Part shown: piece by piece, positions 45,671-53,174 of the stretch
Position numbering within the stretch: position 1 is the first letter of the stretch
Layout of the letters: the number at the start of each line of letters is the position of its first letter
Assembly (NCBI RefSeq): GCF_017377775.1
Contig: NZ_JAFVLN010000003.1
Coordinates: forward strand, 558,001 to 622,000
DNA from: Streptomyces sp. VRA16 Mangrove soil
Lineage (GTDB): Bacteria; Actinomycetota; Actinomycetes; Streptomycetales; Streptomycetaceae
Reading direction: 5' to 3'
DNA: 64,000 bases
The notes under the pieces: generated by a model
What the model was told of the DNA's origin: nothing
The model's database searches: none
Seen by the model: only the letters and a program-made list of their open reading frames with translations
Made by a program: the position numbers and the translations under genes

Positions 45671-46108
45671 TTACAGCTTCTGCTGCTGGATCAGCTGGTC
45701 CAGGGAGAGGCCCGGGACCTCTCCGTCGGGGGTGAGCTTGTCGACGGCCTGCGGGAGGGCGCTGGCGATGTCGTCGGCGGCCTGCTCGGGGGTGACGCCG
45801 GACTCGGCGGCGACCTTCTGCAGGGTCACGTCGGGCAGCGCCTCCTTGACCTGCTCGGGCGTGAGCGTCTTGTTGTCTCCCTTGCCGACCCACGAGTCGA
45901 TCTGGTCCTGGCTGACCAGGCCCGACTTGGTGATCTGCTCCAGCAGGCCACCGAGCGGATTGCCGCCGGCCGACCCGCTCTGCCCCTTGGTGAAGGCCGC
46001 GAGCAGCGACGTGAGGACGCTGCCCGCCGAGCCACCGCCTCCCTTGTCGCCGCCGAGGAGCCCGCCGAGGAGACTGCCGAGGTCGAGTCCGCCGTTGTTG
46101 CTCGCCAT
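45671..46108 (-). CDS. YidB family (DUF937) protein
   Basis: A 145-residue protein. The Gly-rich N-terminus (LGSLLGGLLGGDKGGGG) leads into the DUF937/YidB helical core: 'NPLGGLLEQITKSGLVSQDQIDSWVGKGDNKTLTPEQVKEALPDVTLQKVAAESGVTPEQAADDIASALPQAVDKLTPDGEVP'. The function of the family is not known. GAAAGG precedes the ATG. It is monocistronic. Confidence 0.9.
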   Translation of the reverse strand: MASNNGGLDLGSLLGGLLGGDKGGGGSAGSVLTSLLAAFTKGQSGSAGGNPLGGLLEQITKSGLVSQDQIDSWVGKGDNKTLTPEQVKEALPDVTLQKVAAESGVTPEQAADDIASALPQAVDKLTPDGEVPGLSLDQLIQQQKL

Positions 46109-46268
46109 GGGTCACGCCTTTCGAGACGTACGGAGTGTCATCACGGCCGGGGCGTGCGCCTCCTCACCGCAGACCCTGCCAATGTCACCCGAACCGCCCT
46201 CTATCGCCACTCGGCCGGAGCTGCTTGCATAGAGGCGGCACCGCTGCCGCCTCGGGGGAGGCCCGCCC

Positions 46269-46928
46269 ATGAAGCGCTCAGGACCCCTCTACACGCTCTT
46301 CGCCGGTCTGGCGCTGGCCGTGTTCATGCTGTCGCTGAACGCGACGACGGGTGAGGCCGGTTCCCCCTACAGCGGCGCTCCCGCCGCCTCCCCCGGCAGC
46401 GCGAGCCCGTCACCGTCGGCAAAACCCTCCCCGACCCGGACACCAACCCCCAGTCGGACGGCTCGCGGGAAGTCGAGTTATGCGGGTCGCACGGACGACG
46501 GCTCGGCCGCCGTCTCGGTCTCCGTGCGCGGCGACAAGGCCGTGGCGTACTACTGCGACGGCCGCACCAAGGAGTCCTGGCTGAAGGGGAACGTCGAGGA
46601 CGACGGCTCCATGCGGCTCAGCGGCAGCCACGGCGCGAAGCTGAGCGGCACGCTCGCCGGTGACCGGATCCGCGGCACCGTCACGGTCGCCGACCGGCCC
46701 TCCGCGTTCACCGCGCAGCACGCCGTGAAGCCGTCCGGCCTGTACCGGGCCACCACCGAGGTGCGCGGCGCGAAGCTCGACGGCGGCTGGATCGTGCTGC
46801 CCGACGGCCGCCAGGTCGGCATCGTCACGCGCGACGGCGCCCCCGGGGCCGCACCCCGTATCGATCCGGAGACCGGCGCCGTCACCGTCGACGGCGAGCA
46901 ACTGACCGCGCGCCCCGTCGTCCCCTGA
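46269..46928 (+). CDS. Secreted or membrane-anchored hypothetical protein
   Basis: A 219-residue protein. An N-terminal hydrophobic segment (LYTLFAGLALAVFMLSLNATTG) acts as signal anchor. A Ser/Pro/Thr spacer follows, then a beta-rich domain of about 140 residues ('GSAAVSVSVRGDKAVAYYCDGRTKESWLKGNVEDDGSMRLSGSHGAKLSGTLAGDRIRGTVTV'). This repeats short strands as in lipocalin- or beta-roll-like surface proteins. The ATG has GGGGGAGG six bases upstream. The next gene starts 21 bp later, so it probably belongs with the DUF6529-Rieske pair. Confidence 0.75.
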   Translation: MKRSGPLYTLFAGLALAVFMLSLNATTGEAGSPYSGAPAASPGSASPSPSAKPSPTRTPTPSRTARGKSSYAGRTDDGSAAVSVSVRGDKAVAYYCDGRTKESWLKGNVEDDGSMRLSGSHGAKLSGTLAGDRIRGTVTVADRPSAFTAQHAVKPSGLYRATTEVRGAKLDGGWIVLPDGRQVGIVTRDGAPGAAPRIDPETGAVTVDGEQLTARPVVP

Positions 46929-46949
46929 CGCCTCCCGAAGGGGTGAGCC

Positions 46950-47528
46950 ATGCCCGTCGATCCGACCGCCGCCACGCAGAGCTTCCCGGCCCCCGACCAC
47001 CGACGTCCGAGCCCGGCACGTTTTCTGGCCCCGGCCCTGGTGGCGGCCGCGGTGGCCGTGGCGCTCGGCGTGTACGGCAGAGTGCACGATCCGGCGGGCA
47101 CGGCGTTCAACCTGGCCGGGTTCTCCAGCACCAGCGCGGTGAAGTCATGGCTCGCGACGGTGGCGTTCGCCTTCGCGCTCGTCCAGGTCGTCTCGGCGTT
47201 CATGGTGTACGGGAAGCTGCGCGGCCCCTCCTGGGCGCCGGCCCTGCACCGCTGGTCGGGCCGGATCGCGTTCCTGGTGGCCGTCCCCGTGGCGGTGCAC
47301 TGCCTCTACGCGCTCGGCTACCAGACGTACTCGACCCGGGTGATGTGGCACTCGTTCCTGGGCTGCTTCTTCTTCGGGGCGTTCAGCGCCAAGATGCTGC
47401 TGCTGCGGGCGGAGCGGCTGCCGGGCTGGCTGCTGCCGGTGATCGGCGGCCTGGCCTTCGCGGTCCTCACGCTGCTGTGGCTGACGTCGGCGCTGTGGTT
47501 CTTCCGCACGGTGGGAGTGACGACATGA
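46950..47528 (+). CDS. DUF6529-type multi-helix membrane protein (cytochrome b-like)
   Basis: A 192-residue protein with about five membrane helices. Conserved His occur at helix ends or inside membrane: 'ALHRWSGR', 'AVHCLYALGYQTYS' and 'MWHSFLGCFFFG'. This spacing is like haem b ligation in cytochrome b561 or ferric-reductase-like proteins. Haem binding is inferred, not shown. Its stop overlaps the start of the Rieske gene (ATGA), so they should form a membrane redox pair. No quinone-site signature was recognised. Confidence 0.75.
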   Translation: MPVDPTAATQSFPAPDHRRPSPARFLAPALVAAAVAVALGVYGRVHDPAGTAFNLAGFSSTSAVKSWLATVAFAFALVQVVSAFMVYGKLRGPSWAPALHRWSGRIAFLVAVPVAVHCLYALGYQTYSTRVMWHSFLGCFFFGAFSAKMLLLRAERLPGWLLPVIGGLAFAVLTLLWLTSALWFFRTVGVTT

Positions 47529-47962
47529 GCCGACGGCCGGCCGCTCGCAGGAGCGTCCTGATCGCGGGCGCGGCGGCGCTCGCGGCGGGGTGCAGCAAGT
47601 ACGGGGACGGGGGTGGCGGGGGCGGCTCCGCCCGGCAGTCGCCGGCCCCGGCGGGGTCCCGGCCGGCCGGGACCGCGAAGGAACTGGCGAAGACCTCCGA
47701 CATCCCGGTCGGCGGCGGCAGGATCTTCGCAGCCGAGAAGGTCGTGGTCACCCAGCCGACGCAGGGCGACTTCAAGGCGTTCTCGGCGATCTGCACCCAC
47801 CAGGGCTGCACGGTCAGCAGCGTGTCGGGCGGCACGATCAACTGCCCCTGCCACGGCTCGAAGTACCGGGTCGCGGACGCGTCGGTGGCGGCGGGCCCGG
47901 CGCCCCGCCCGCTGCCGCCGGAGCAGATCGAGGTCACCGGAAATTCGATCACGCTGGCCTGA
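47525..47962 (+). CDS. Rieske [2Fe-2S] protein, Tat-exported lipoprotein
   Basis: A 145-residue protein. The twin-arginine signal ARRSVLIAG is followed by a lipobox-like AAGC, so it is folded before export and then anchored. The Rieske cluster motifs are CTHQGC and CPCHGSKY, with all Cys and His ligands present. The C-terminus ends 'PEQIEVTGNSITLA', as in small 'Rieske (2Fe-2S) protein' lipoproteins of Streptomyces. It takes electrons on the outer face, presumably from or to the membrane protein encoded just upstream (four-base overlap). Confidence 0.92.
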   Translation: MSRRPAARRSVLIAGAAALAAGCSKYGDGGGGGGSARQSPAPAGSRPAGTAKELAKTSDIPVGGGRIFAAEKVVVTQPTQGDFKAFSAICTHQGCTVSSVSGGTINCPCHGSKYRVADASVAAGPAPRPLPPEQIEVTGNSITLA

Positions 47963-47971
47963 CCAGGCGCC

Positions 47972-47977
47972 TACGCT
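47972..47977 (+). promoter_or_regulatory. Candidate -10 element for leaderless nucleotidyltransferase transcript
   Basis: TACGCT (TANNNT) ends six bases before the ATG at 47984, and no ribosome site is present. It lies just after the Rieske stop. Confidence 0.5.
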
Positions 47978-47983
47978 CACCGC

Positions 47984-48682
47984 ATGAACCCGCATGACCT
48001 GGTGCGCGACCACACGATCTACGCCTGCGTGATGGGCTCGCGCGCCTTCGGCCTGGCCACGGAGTCGAGCGACACCGACCTGCGTGGTGTGTACCTCGCG
48101 CCGACCCCGCTGTTCTGGCGCTTCGAGAAGCCGCCGACGCACGTCGACGGGCCGGCCGACGAGCAGTTCTCCTGGGAGCTGGAGCGCTTCTGCGAACTGG
48201 CGCTGCGTGCCAATCCCAACGTCCTGGAGTGTCTGCACTCCCCGCTGGTGGAGCGGCTGACCCCGGTCGGCGAGGAGCTGCTCGCCCTGCGCGGCGCGTT
48301 CCTCTCCCGACAGGCCCACGACACGTTCGCCCGCTACGCGCTGGGCCAGCGCAAGAAGCTGGAGGCCGACGTCCGCACGCACGGCGCGCCCCGCTGGAAG
48401 CACGCCATGCACCTGCTGCGCCTGCTGATGTCCTGCCGCGACCTGCTGCGCACCGGCGAGCTGACGATCGACGTCTCCGAGCACCGCGCGGCCCTGTTGG
48501 AGGTCAAGCACGGCGAGGTCCCGTGGCAGGAGGTCGAGCGTCGGATGACACTCCTCGCGGAGGAGGCCCGGAAGGCGGCCGACACCACCGCGCTGCCACC
48601 CGAACCCGACCGGTCCCGGGTGGAGGACTTCCTCATCCGCACGCGCCGCACCTCAGCCCTCAAGCCGGGCCCTGACCACTAG
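47984..48682 (+). CDS. RlaP-like nucleotidyltransferase 1
   Basis: A 232-residue protein of the DNA polymerase beta superfamily, PF10127 (RlaP) type. The active site is 'CVMGSRAFGLATESSDTDLRGVYLAP' with the GS...SD-x-D pattern. The expected third carboxylate position aligns with Glu in 'DEQFSWELERF'. A helical C-terminal region follows ('NPNVLECLHSP'). RlaP proteins are predicted to add nucleotides in RNA repair; the activity of this one is untested. The leaderless start is supported by the -10 box six bases upstream. It overlaps the convergent paralogue by 30 bp. Confidence 0.85.
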   Translation: MNPHDLVRDHTIYACVMGSRAFGLATESSDTDLRGVYLAPTPLFWRFEKPPTHVDGPADEQFSWELERFCELALRANPNVLECLHSPLVERLTPVGEELLALRGAFLSRQAHDTFARYALGQRKKLEADVRTHGAPRWKHAMHLLRLLMSCRDLLRTGELTIDVSEHRAALLEVKHGEVPWQEVERRMTLLAEEARKAADTTALPPEPDRSRVEDFLIRTRRTSALKPGPDH

Positions 48683-49417
48683 GTCGTGCAGCGCGTCGTA
48701 CGCCGTCGGCGCGTCCGGCAGCCGCGACGCGTCCTGTGCCTCGTCCAGCAGCACGTGCAACGCGTCGAGGTCGGCGGCGACCTGCGTCCGCCGGACCGGA
48801 GCGGGGCCGTGCTCGGCCGCGGCCTTGGCCGCGATCAGGTCGGGCAGGTACCCCAGCTCCGGCGCCACCTCCCGGTGCAGCGTGGGCAGATCGGCCTGCA
48901 CCTCGCCGGTGCGCATCAGGTGGATACCGGTGAGCAACACCCGGAAGGCATACAGCAGCGGCTTGAGCTCCCCCGTCTTCTCGTGCAGCCGCCACTGCGT
49001 ACCGGCGAACCCCCGGTAGTGGTGGGCGTGGTGCCGGGTGATGACACCCGGCGCCAGGGCGACCAGCTCCGCGTGCGCCTGCGAGGTGTGCACGACGAAG
49101 GGCGAGAGCAATTGCTCCAGCACATAGCCGTTGCGCCGCAGCATCAGCCGGACGAACTTGCGCAGGTCATGCGTGACGAGGTCCATCTCGACACCGTTCG
49201 CGTCCCACATCCGCGACCGGGTCTGTGTCGGCTCCCGCAGTCCGACCAGCGCCTCCGCGGGCAGCAGATGCACACCGCGCAGGTCCACGTCGGAGTCCTG
49301 CGAGGGGAACCCGTACAGGTGCGCGCCCGAGACGGTGGCGAACAGCAGGGGGTCGGGCTCGGCGGCGACCACGGAGGTCAGGTCCACGGCGGTGGGCAGC
49401 TGGGCGTCGGCGATCAT
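48653..49417 (-). CDS. RlaP-like nucleotidyltransferase 2
   Basis: A 254-residue paralogue of the convergent gene. The active site region is 'ATVSGAHLYGFPSQDSDVDLRGVHLLP', with Asp in the third position ('VEMDLVTHDLRKF') where gene 1 has Glu. It shares 'NGYVLEQLLSPFVV' with 'NPNVLECLHSPLVE' of gene 1. The ATG at 49417 begins the conserved region; upstream codons look non-coding. The stop overlaps the stop region of gene 1. The ADP-ribosylglycohydrolase gene ends 40 bp upstream on the same strand, so it may be the third gene of the nudix-DraG run. Confidence 0.85.
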   Translation of the reverse strand: MIADAQLPTAVDLTSVVAAEPDPLLFATVSGAHLYGFPSQDSDVDLRGVHLLPAEALVGLREPTQTRSRMWDANGVEMDLVTHDLRKFVRLMLRRNGYVLEQLLSPFVVHTSQAHAELVALAPGVITRHHAHHYRGFAGTQWRLHEKTGELKPLLYAFRVLLTGIHLMRTGEVQADLPTLHREVAPELGYLPDLIAAKAAAEHGPAPVRRTQVAADLDALHVLLDEAQDASRLPDAPTAYDALHDLVVRARLEG

Positions 49418-49457
49418 CCGCCCATGCTCCCCGACCCGGCCGCCGAGCCCCACCGAA

Positions 49458-50480
49458 TTACCGGCCCGCCGCGTCCCACTCCGCCCCGAACGCAAGCAGC
49501 TCGTCCCGGTGCTCGATGCGTTCGACCCAGTCGTCGGGCCAGGCGTCCGCGCCCAGGTGGGCTCCGGCGAACGCTCCGGCCAGCGCGGCGATCGAGTCCG
49601 AGTCGCCCGAGGTGCAGGCGGCCCGGCGCAGCGCGAGCACCGGCTCGTCGACGAACATCAGGAAGCAGAGCAGCCCGGTCGCGAACGCCTCCTCCGCGAT
49701 CCACCCCGGGCCCGTGGCCAGGCACGGATCGACCTCGGGGTTGGCGTCGCGCAGCGCCGCTTCGAGCTGTTCCAGCACGCCGAGGCACTCGTCCCAGCCG
49801 CGCGCGATGAAGTGCTCGGGGTGCGGATCCTGCGAGCGCCGCCACAGGTCGCCGAGCCAGCGCTCGTGGTACCGGGTGCGGTTCTCCAGCGCGTACGACC
49901 GCAGCCGCCCGACGAGCCCGGTCGGGTCGGCGCCCTGCGCGAGCAGGTGCACGGCCCGCGCGGTGAGGTCGGAGGCGGCGAGCCCGGTCGGATGGCCATG
50001 GGTGAGCGCGGCCTGCAACTGGGCGGCCCCTGCGCGCTGTTCGTCGTCGAGCCCCGGGGCGAGCCCGACCGGCGCGACCCGCATGTTGGCGCCGCAGCCC
50101 TTGGAGTGGATCTGGCTGGCGTCCTGCCACTCCCGGTCGCCGTCGAGCCGCTCGCAGGCCACCAGACAGGTGTGGCCGGGCGCGCGGTTGTTCTCCGGCG
50201 AGTGGTACCAGTCCACGAACTCCTCGCGCAGCGGCCGCGCGAACCGCTTCGGCCCCAGCAGCCCCCGCCCCATGGCGGTCCGCAGCCCGCGCGCGACGGC
50301 CAGCGTCATCTGGGTGTCGTCCGTGATGTGCGCGACGCGCCGCCCGCCGGGCAGCTCCATCTCCCGCCACGGCCCGCACTTCGCCAGGATCGCCGGTACG
50401 TCGTTGAACTCGGTCGGGAACCCGAGCGCGTCCCCGAGCGCGAGCCCGACGAGCGATCCGGTGGCAGGGCGCTTGCTCAT
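49458..50480 (-). CDS. ADP-ribosylglycohydrolase (DraG family)
   Basis: A 340-residue enzyme that removes ADP-ribose from modified targets using two Mg2+. Metal-binding motifs seen are 'GLALGDALGFPTEF', 'HITDDTQMTLAVARGL' and 'TSGDSDSIAALAGAFAGAHLG'. Targets may be proteins, nucleic acids or free ADP-ribose adducts. The ATG overlaps the stop of the NrtR-like gene (ATGA), so it is co-translated with it. Confidence 0.93.
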   Translation of the reverse strand: MSKRPATGSLVGLALGDALGFPTEFNDVPAILAKCGPWREMELPGGRRVAHITDDTQMTLAVARGLRTAMGRGLLGPKRFARPLREEFVDWYHSPENNRAPGHTCLVACERLDGDREWQDASQIHSKGCGANMRVAPVGLAPGLDDEQRAGAAQLQAALTHGHPTGLAASDLTARAVHLLAQGADPTGLVGRLRSYALENRTRYHERWLGDLWRRSQDPHPEHFIARGWDECLGVLEQLEAALRDANPEVDPCLATGPGWIAEEAFATGLLCFLMFVDEPVLALRRAACTSGDSDSIAALAGAFAGAHLGADAWPDDWVERIEHRDELLAFGAEWDAAGR

Positions 50481-51271
50481 GACGGGGACCCCTTCGTCGG
50501 GCTCTTGGCCGTGTTCTTGGTGGCGTTCCGCGCACCGGGCACCGGCTCCGGCGCGGGCCGCAGCAGCGGCGGGTGCAGCGATCCGGCGCCGCCGGCCCGG
50601 TACAGCGCGGCGGGCTTGCCGCGGCCGCCGGTCAGCCGCGAGGCGCCGGGGATCTGCTCGACGAACCCGGGGGTGGCGAGCACCTTGCGGCGGAAGTTCG
50701 CGGGGTCGAGCTCGGTCCCCCACACCACCTCGTAGACCTGCCGCAGCTCGCCGAGCGTGAACTCGGGCGGGCAGAACGCGGTGGCCAGACAGGTGTACTC
50801 CAGCTTGCCGCCGATCCGCTCGTGGGCGTCGGCGAGGATCCGGTCGTGGTCGAAGGCGAGCGGCCCGTAGGCGCCGCCGGCCCCCAGCTCGTACGGCAGC
50901 CAGGCGGCCCGTGCCGCGTCGCCGCCGCCGCGGGCCTGCGGCGCGTCCGGCACCAGCGCGGCGAAGGCGACCGAGACGACCCGCATCCGGGGGTCGCGGT
51001 CCGGCTCGCTGTACGTGCGCAGCTGCTCCAGGTGGAGCCCCGCGACATCGTGCAGCCCGGTCTCCTCGGCGAGCTCGCGCCGCGCGGCGACCTCCGCGGA
51101 CTCGTCCGGCTCCAGGAAGCCGCCGGGCAGCGCCCAGCGGCCCGCGTACGGCTCGTGGGCGCGCTCGACCAGCAGGATGTGCAGCCGTCCGGACCTGAGC
51201 GTGAAGACAGCCAGGTCGACGGTGACGGCGAACGGTTCGTAGGCGTATTTGTCGTAGCCCCCTACGGACAT
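50477..51271 (-). CDS. NrtR-type Nudix transcriptional regulator
   Basis: A 264-residue protein. Residues about 12-150 are a Nudix domain with a complete box (GFLEPDESAEVAARRELAEE, 51-70), so hydrolysis of ADP-ribose or a relative is possible. Residues about 160-235 form a winged helix ('TCLATAFCPPEFTLGELRQVYEVVWGTELDPANFRRKVL'), the hallmark of NrtR, the ADP-ribose-responsive repressor of NAD metabolism. The C-terminal tail is Pro-rich. GGGAGGGGG lies before the ATG and is part of an inverted repeat (51274-51323) that could be its own operator. It leads the DraG gene. Confidence 0.9.
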   Translation of the reverse strand: MSVGGYDKYAYEPFAVTVDLAVFTLRSGRLHILLVERAHEPYAGRWALPGGFLEPDESAEVAARRELAEETGLHDVAGLHLEQLRTYSEPDRDPRMRVVSVAFAALVPDAPQARGGGDAARAAWLPYELGAGGAYGPLAFDHDRILADAHERIGGKLEYTCLATAFCPPEFTLGELRQVYEVVWGTELDPANFRRKVLATPGFVEQIPGASRLTGGRGKPAALYRAGGAGSLHPPLLRPAPEPVPGARNATKNTAKSPTKGSPS

Positions 51272-51273
51272 GC

Positions 51274-51323
51274 GGCAACCCCCTCCCTTATTGGTCTCAC
51301 AGACTTTAAAGGAGGGGGTTGCC
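51274..51323 (-). promoter_or_regulatory. Inverted repeat with candidate operator at the nrtR-like ribosome site
   Basis: GGCAACCCCCTCC and GGAGGGGGTTGCC are perfect 13-base arms 24 bases apart, and the second arm contains the ribosome site of the Nudix regulator. Between them is a smaller dyad GTCT-GTG-AGAC flanked by AT-rich halves. The layout suits autoregulation by the winged helix protein, or an RNA hairpin hiding the ribosome site. Confidence 0.6.
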
Positions 51324-51381
51324 CACGACAAGGCCCCGGACGGGACCGGAAGCCGATCCGGAGATCGACCCGGAAGCCGAC

Positions 51382-52515
51382 CTAGAGGTCGACCTCCTTC
51401 ATCAGCATGCCGACCTCGGTGTTCGACAGGCGGCGCAGCCAGCCGGACTTCTGGTCGCCCAGCGTGATCGGCCCGAAGGCGACGCGCACGAGCTTGTCGA
51501 CCGGGAAGCCCGCCTCGGCGAGCATCCGCCGCACGATGTGCTTGCGGCCCTCGTGCAGGGTGACCTCGACCAGGTAGTTCTTGCCGGTCTGCTCGACGAC
51601 ACGGAAGTGGTCCGCCTTCGCGTACCCGTCCTCCAGCTGGACGCCGTCCTTGAGCAGCTTGCCCAGGTCGCGCGGGATCGGCCCGACGATGTGCGCGAGG
51701 TAGGTCTTCTTCACGCCGTACTTCGGGTGCGTCAGCCGGTGCGCCAGCTCACCGTGGTTGGTGAGCAGGATGACGCCCTCGGTCTCGGTGTCGAGACGGC
51801 CCACGTGGAAGAGGCGCGTCTCACGGTTCTGCACGTAGTCGCCCAGGCACTGCCGCCCGTCCGGGTCCTCCATCGTGGACACGACGCCGGCCGGCTTGTT
51901 CAGCGAGAAGAACTGGTACGACTGGGTGGCGACGGTCAGCCCGTCGACCTTGATCTCGTCCTTCTCCGGGTCGACGCGCAGCCCCTGCTCCAGCACGATC
52001 TCGCCGTTGACCTCGACGCGAGCCTGCTCGACCAGTTCCTCGCAGGCGCGCCGCGAGCCGTAACCGGCACGGGCCAGCACCTTCTGCAGCCGCTCGCCCT
52101 CCTGCTCGGCGCCCGGGAAGGTCTTGGGCAGGTTCACCTTCGGCTTGCCCGCGTACCGCTCGCGGTTGCGCTCCTCGGCCCGCGCCTCGTACTCGCGCGA
52201 GGTCGCCGGGGCCCAGCGCCCACGGCCGGTCGAGGACTGCTGTCCGCGCTTGGGGCCGCCCTTGGCGCCGCCGCGCGCCGACGCGCCACGGCCCGACTTC
52301 GGACCGTCCTGGGTGGCGCCGGGGCCCACGTCGTAGCGCCGCTCCTCGGGACGCGGCTTCTTCGGACGGCCGCTGCCGCCCTGCTTGTCGTCACGGTTGT
52401 TGCCGGCGCCGCGGAAGTTACCGCGGCCCCCGCTGCCCTGCCCGCGGCCGCCGCTGTTGCCACCACGGCTCCCGCCGTTGTTTCCGCTGCTGTTCCTGCC
52501 GCTGCTGCTTCGCAT
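51382..52515 (-). CDS. rluB: 23S rRNA pseudouridine synthase, RluB family
   Basis: A 377-residue enzyme. The first ~115 residues are a Gly/Arg/Asn-rich disordered extension (RNA-binding-like). The S4 domain follows ('RLQKVLARAGYGSRRACEELVEQARVEVNGE'), then the RsuA/RluB catalytic domain with 'GRLDTETEGVILLTNHGELA', whose Asp is catalytic. It modifies helix 89 of 23S rRNA in known members. The ATG at 52515 is preferred to a TTG one codon earlier. It is the last gene of the parA-RHH-scpA-scpB-rluB operon. Confidence 0.94.
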   Translation of the reverse strand: MRSSSGRNSSGNNGGSRGGNSGGRGQGSGGRGNFRGAGNNRDDKQGGSGRPKKPRPEERRYDVGPGATQDGPKSGRGASARGGAKGGPKRGQQSSTGRGRWAPATSREYEARAEERNRERYAGKPKVNLPKTFPGAEQEGERLQKVLARAGYGSRRACEELVEQARVEVNGEIVLEQGLRVDPEKDEIKVDGLTVATQSYQFFSLNKPAGVVSTMEDPDGRQCLGDYVQNRETRLFHVGRLDTETEGVILLTNHGELAHRLTHPKYGVKKTYLAHIVGPIPRDLGKLLKDGVQLEDGYAKADHFRVVEQTGKNYLVEVTLHEGRKHIVRRMLAEAGFPVDKLVRVAFGPITLGDQKSGWLRRLSNTEVGMLMKEVDL

Positions 52516-52526
52516 CAAATTTCCGT

Positions 52527-53174
52527 CTAGTCGGAGGTGTGCTCGATGGACTCGTCACCCGGTGCATCGGGTGCGTCCGGGTCGAACGACGGGACCCCTT
52601 CCAGCGTGTCCGCCTCGATCGCGTCCGCCTCGGGGAGGAAGGGCGCGAGCTCCGGGAGCTCGTCCAGGCCGCGCAGGCCCATCCGCTCCAGAAAGTAGTT
52701 CGTCGTCCTGTACAGGATCGCACCTGTTTCGGGTTCCGCGCCCGCCTCTTCCACCAGACCCCGCTGCAACAGGGTCCGCATGACCCCGTCACAGTTCACT
52801 CCGCGCACGGCGGAGACCCGGGAACGGCTGACCGGCTGGCGGTACGCGACCACGGCCAGCGTCTCCAGAGCGGCCTGCGTCAGCCGGGCGACCTGCCCGT
52901 CGAGCACGAAGCCCTCGACGGCGGCGGCGTACTCGGGCCGGGTGTAGAACCGCCACCCGCCCGCGACGAGCCGCAGCTCGAAGCCGCGCCCCTGCACGGT
53001 GTACTCGTCGGCCAGCTCGCGCAGGGCGTCGGCGACGGCCCGCGCCGGCCGCTCCAGGATCTTGGCGAGATGCTGCTCGGTGGCCGGTTCGTCGACGACC
53101 ATCAGGACGGCTTCAAGGGCGGGCTTGAGCGCGAGCCCCGCGACCTGGCTCCCGCTCTGACTCTCGACACTCAT
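52527..53174 (-). CDS. scpB: Segregation and condensation protein B
   Basis: A 215-residue winged-helix kleisin partner of the SMC condensin complex. Its core is 'LEAVLMVVDEPATEQHLAKIL', then 'LTQAALETLAVVAYRQPVSRSRVSAVRGVNCDGVMRTLLQRGLVEEAG', both hallmark ScpB blocks. The acidic C-terminus is typical. The ATG overlaps the scpA stop (ATGA). Confidence 0.96.
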   Translation of the reverse strand: MSVESQSGSQVAGLALKPALEAVLMVVDEPATEQHLAKILERPARAVADALRELADEYTVQGRGFELRLVAGGWRFYTRPEYAAAVEGFVLDGQVARLTQAALETLAVVAYRQPVSRSRVSAVRGVNCDGVMRTLLQRGLVEEAGAEPETGAILYRTTNYFLERMGLRGLDELPELAPFLPEADAIEADTLEGVPSFDPDAPDAPGDESIEHTSD

